Part shown: positions 62,218 through 64,000 of the stretch, piece after piece
Position numbering within the stretch: the first letter of the stretch is position 1
Layout of the letters: every line of letters starts with the position of its first letter
Assembly: GCF_002270055.1 (NCBI RefSeq)
Contig: NZ_NIBG01000020.1
Span: forward strand, 1 to 64,000
Direction of reading: 5' to 3'
From: Anaeromicrobium sediminis
Lineage (GTDB): Bacteria > Bacillota > Clostridia > Peptostreptococcales > Thermotaleaceae
Length of the DNA: 64,000 nt
Made by a program: the position numbers and the translations under genes
The notes under the pieces: generated by a model
Told to the model about the DNA's origin: nothing
What the model saw: the letters and a program-made list of their open reading frames with translations, nothing else
Database searches by the model: none

Positions 62218-62451
62218 ATGAAGTCTACTGGTATAGTAAGAAAAGTTGATGAACTGGGTAGAGTAGTTATTCCTATCGAGTTAAGACGTACATTAGGAAT
62301 AAAGGAAAAGGATACTTTAGAAATTTATGTTGATCGTGATAATATAATTTTAAAGAAATATGAACCTACTTGTGTATTCTGTGGAGAATCAGAAGGTATA
62401 AAGAAGTTCAAAGGAAAAAATATTTGTTCTACATGTGTTGGAGAACTTTAA
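62218..62451 (+). CDS. AbrB-family transcriptional regulator with C-terminal zinc-ribbon-like tail
   Basis: 77 aa. N-terminal swapped-hairpin DNA-binding domain MKSTGIVRKVDELGRVVIPI...LRRTLGIKEKDTLEIYVD; C-terminal CVFCGESEG...ICSTC gives two CxxC pairs for zinc. AbrB proteins are transition-state regulators; location beside yabB-type and metG genes matches the abrB locus of Bacillus. Start at 62218 after AAGGAGGAG. Confidence 0.93.
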   Translation: MKSTGIVRKVDELGRVVIPIELRRTLGIKEKDTLEIYVDRDNIILKKYEPTCVFCGESEGIKKFKGKNICSTCVGEL

Positions 62452-62480
62452 AAAAAATCCCCTAAAAGGGATTTTTTTTA
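62452..62480. terminator. Bidirectional terminator
   Basis: AAAAAATCCCC-TAAAA-GGGGATTTTTTT between the abrB-type gene (+) and the yabB-type gene (-). Confidence 0.88.
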
Positions 62481-63221
62481 TGCATCTCTTCCGTATATAT
62501 TATGTATTTCTTCCGTATACTGGCCATCTTCTGTATACACATATAATGGATCCATAAATTTTAATTCTGGTCTTCCGTACTTAGTACACTCTATTAAAAA
62601 TATATTTGGCTTTTTATTTTTATTAGGATGTATAAATCTTATTCTTTTAGGTTCTAGTTTGTACTTTCTACATAAATAAATAATATCTACTAATCTATGG
62701 GGTCTATGAATCATATAAAAACTCCCCCTGTCCTTAAGCATCTTAAAAGCTGTATATATAACATCTTCTAAATTACACTTAACCTCATGTCTAGATATGG
62801 CCTTCATACTCTCAGGATTTAATAAACCTCCACCAGAATTCATATATGGAGGATTAGATACTACCACATCAAAAGTATAATTCTCCACTTTAGAAGGTAT
62901 TTCCTTTAAATCTTCATTAAGTATTTTTACTCTGTCTTCCAAGTTATTTAACTTAACGCTACGATTTGCCATGTTTGCCACTTCTTCTTGAATTTCTATT
63001 CCTACAATTTCTTTTGCATCAGTCTTTCCAGCTAATAATATAGGTATAATTCCAGTTCCGGTTCCTAAGTCCATTACCTTTGAATTTGTCTTTACTTGAG
63101 CAAAATTACTAAGTAATACAGCATCTATTCCAAAACAAAAGCCCTTTGGATTTTGAATTAATCTAAGTCCCTTACATTGTAAATCATCTACCCTCTCATG
63201 AGGTAAAATTAAGTTATTCAT
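62478..63221 (-). CDS. tRNA1(Val) (adenine37-N6)-methyltransferase family protein (YabB/TrmN6-like)
   Basis: 247-aa class I methyltransferase. SAM motif MDLGTGTGIIPILLAG and catalytic VSNPPYMNSGGG (NPPY, as in N6-adenine enzymes). In E. coli the family modifies tRNA-Val A37; the substrate here is inferred. Same neighbourhood as yabB in Bacillus (PSP1 upstream, AbrB downstream). RBS GGGATG. Confidence 0.9.
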   Translation of the reverse strand: MNNLILPHERVDDLQCKGLRLIQNPKGFCFGIDAVLLSNFAQVKTNSKVMDLGTGTGIIPILLAGKTDAKEIVGIEIQEEVANMANRSVKLNNLEDRVKILNEDLKEIPSKVENYTFDVVVSNPPYMNSGGGLLNPESMKAISRHEVKCNLEDVIYTAFKMLKDRGSFYMIHRPHRLVDIIYLCRKYKLEPKRIRFIHPNKNKKPNIFLIECTKYGRPELKFMDPLYVYTEDGQYTEEIHNIYGRDA

Positions 63222-63283
63222 CCCTTATCTCTCCTAATGCTTAGTTAATATATGTATACTTCCCTAATTATACTAGAAAAACA

Positions 63284-63307
63284 AAAAAGCCCACAAGGGC
63301 TTTTTAT
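63284..63307 (-). terminator. Terminator of the ferredoxin gene
   Basis: GCCC-TTGT-GGGC with TTTTTTG following on the minus strand. Confidence 0.8.
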
Positions 63308-63320
63308 AGACTTTTCAGTT

Positions 63321-63491
63321 TTACTTTGGTACTGGTGCATCTACAGGACATACATTAGCACAAGCTCCACAATCAATACATCCTGACTCATCGATTACAT
63401 ACTTGTCACTTCCTGCACTAATTACACTTACTGGACATTCTGGTTCACATGCTCCACAATTAATACATGCCTCTGTAATATTATAAGCCAT
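63321..63491 (-). CDS. 2[4Fe-4S] ferredoxin
   Basis: 56 aa, standard clostridial ferredoxin size. Two CxxCxxCxxxCP motifs: ACINCGACEPECPVSVI and GCIDCGACANVCPVDAP. Low-potential electron carrier for hydrogenase, pyruvate:ferredoxin oxidoreductase and similar enzymes, which marks an anaerobic metabolism. ATG 63491 after GAGGTGAAAA. Own terminator. Inserted between PSP1 and yabB-type genes. Confidence 0.96.
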   Translation of the reverse strand: MAYNITEACINCGACEPECPVSVISAGSDKYVIDESGCIDCGACANVCPVDAPVPK

Positions 63492-63573
63492 ATTTTTTCA
63501 CCTCGCATAAAGTTTTATCCTTATCTATTATGCTATATTTTTTTAGGCTTTATACGTATTACTTACTAATTTT

Positions 63574-64000
63574 TTATTCCTTTGTTTTTTTATTATTCTT
63601 CTTAGGTTGCTTATTTTGTTTTGCACATTCTTGTTGACCTTTATGAGGACACTTGCAATCACTACAATTTTTGTCAATCTCGTGTTTATTATTTTTATTG
63701 TTATCTTTAGATTCCTTATTTTGTTTTGCACATTCTTGTCCATCTTTATGAGGACACTTGCAATCACTACAATTTTTCTTAATCTCATGTTTCTTATAAA
63801 TATATATATCTTCACTTAATTTGTTTTTGTCTTTATCTTCCACAAGTCTTACTTTAACAGATTCTAGTAATACATTGTTATCTACTACAATTCCTTCTCC
63901 ATCTGGAGTATTTATTTTTTCTCCCACATTAGGTAAATTTTCTTTCATACATTCATACATTTCATGCTCATATTTTAAGCAACACATAAGTCTTCCACAT
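63574..64000 (-). CDS. PSP1 domain protein (YaaT-like), C-terminal part
   Basis: The gene enters from the right edge; CGRLMCCLKYE then YECMKENLPNVGEKINTPDG is the conserved PSP1 ending. B. subtilis YaaT (RicT) acts with RicA and RicF in RNA processing and sporulation and binds iron-sulfur clusters. Beyond the usual end, a Lys/Asn-rich tail has two copies of a cysteine module (KNCSDCKCPHKxxQECAKQN). Roughly 140 residues visible. Confidence 0.9.
   Translation of the reverse strand, partial: CGRLMCCLKYEHEMYECMKENLPNVGEKINTPDGEGIVVDNNVLLESVKVRLVEDKDKNKLSEDIYIYKKHEIKKNCSDCKCPHKDGQECAKQNKESKDNNKNNKHEIDKNCSDCKCPHKGQQECAKQNKQPKKNNKKTKE

Noticed and set aside
1-64000. Prophage, integrase, transposase or classical insertion sequence
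   Set aside because: No such gene is found; inverted repeats seen here stand alone without a transposase.
1-64000. tRNA or rRNA genes
   Set aside because: I found no convincing cloverleaf or rRNA stretch on either strand; the T-box leaders contain tRNA-pairing motifs only.

Overview
The window is AT-rich, and almost every gene has a strong purine ribosome-binding site and a hairpin-plus-T-run terminator. It carries spore genes (spmA/spmB, a CotA-like oxidase), clostridial small-protein families (DUF1540, DUF3793, MTH865-like, a 2[4Fe-4S] ferredoxin), a glycine riboswitch and two T-box leaders. This points to an anaerobic, endospore-forming member of the Clostridia. The genus cannot be fixed from the sequence. 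The order PSP1/YaaT - YabB methyltransferase - AbrB - metG - tatD - YabE - rnmV - ksgA is the familiar Firmicute yaaT-ksgA neighbourhood, here interrupted by several accessory blocks.

Layout. 1-9.1 kb: two paralogous RND efflux pump/adaptor pairs around a TetR regulator, with matching inverted-repeat operators at the pump promoters. 9.1-12.4 kb: a possible structured RNA, a DUF3231-like protein and a CotA-like multicopper oxidase with a SPOCS-like tail. 12.5-16 kb: a glycine-riboswitch operon (ACT protein plus UPF0210 protein) and an rRNA methyltransferase. 16.2-22.5 kb: one tight operon for folate synthesis (HD protein, pabA, pabB, pabC, folE, folP, folB, folK) ending in a DAHP synthase. 22.5-31 kb: nitroreductase, twin RCC1-repeat genes, a chemoreceptor behind a riboswitch-like leader, a Fur-boxed DUF3793 gene, a CsoR-like repressor and a rhodanese-like protein. 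31-38 kb: an acidic repeat protein, ksgA, rnmV, MTH865-like, a Crp/Fnr regulator, a YabE-type 3D protein and a decayed chemoreceptor gene. 38-42 kb: argGH with a lipoprotein binding protein behind a consensus promoter overlapped by ArgR-like boxes. 42-49.9 kb: methyltransferase, CheX-type chemotaxis proteins, tatD-metG under a Met T-box, DUF1540 and trpP under a Trp T-box. 50-56.4 kb: histidine kinase, a GntR-ABC operon and twin LRR proteins. 56.6-64 kb: twin YVTN beta-propeller genes, spmAB, AbrB, YabB, ferredoxin and PSP1 (cut by the window edge).

Two themes stand out. First, four pairs of adjacent paralogues (RND pumps, RCC1, LRR, YVTN) show repeated local duplication; the YVTN duplication carried along a now-decayed piece of spmB. 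Second, a non-coding element of about 165 bp occurs four times in the same orientation, each time directly behind the terminator of a minus-strand gene, and its hairpins show compensatory base changes. This element is the best candidate here for something undescribed.
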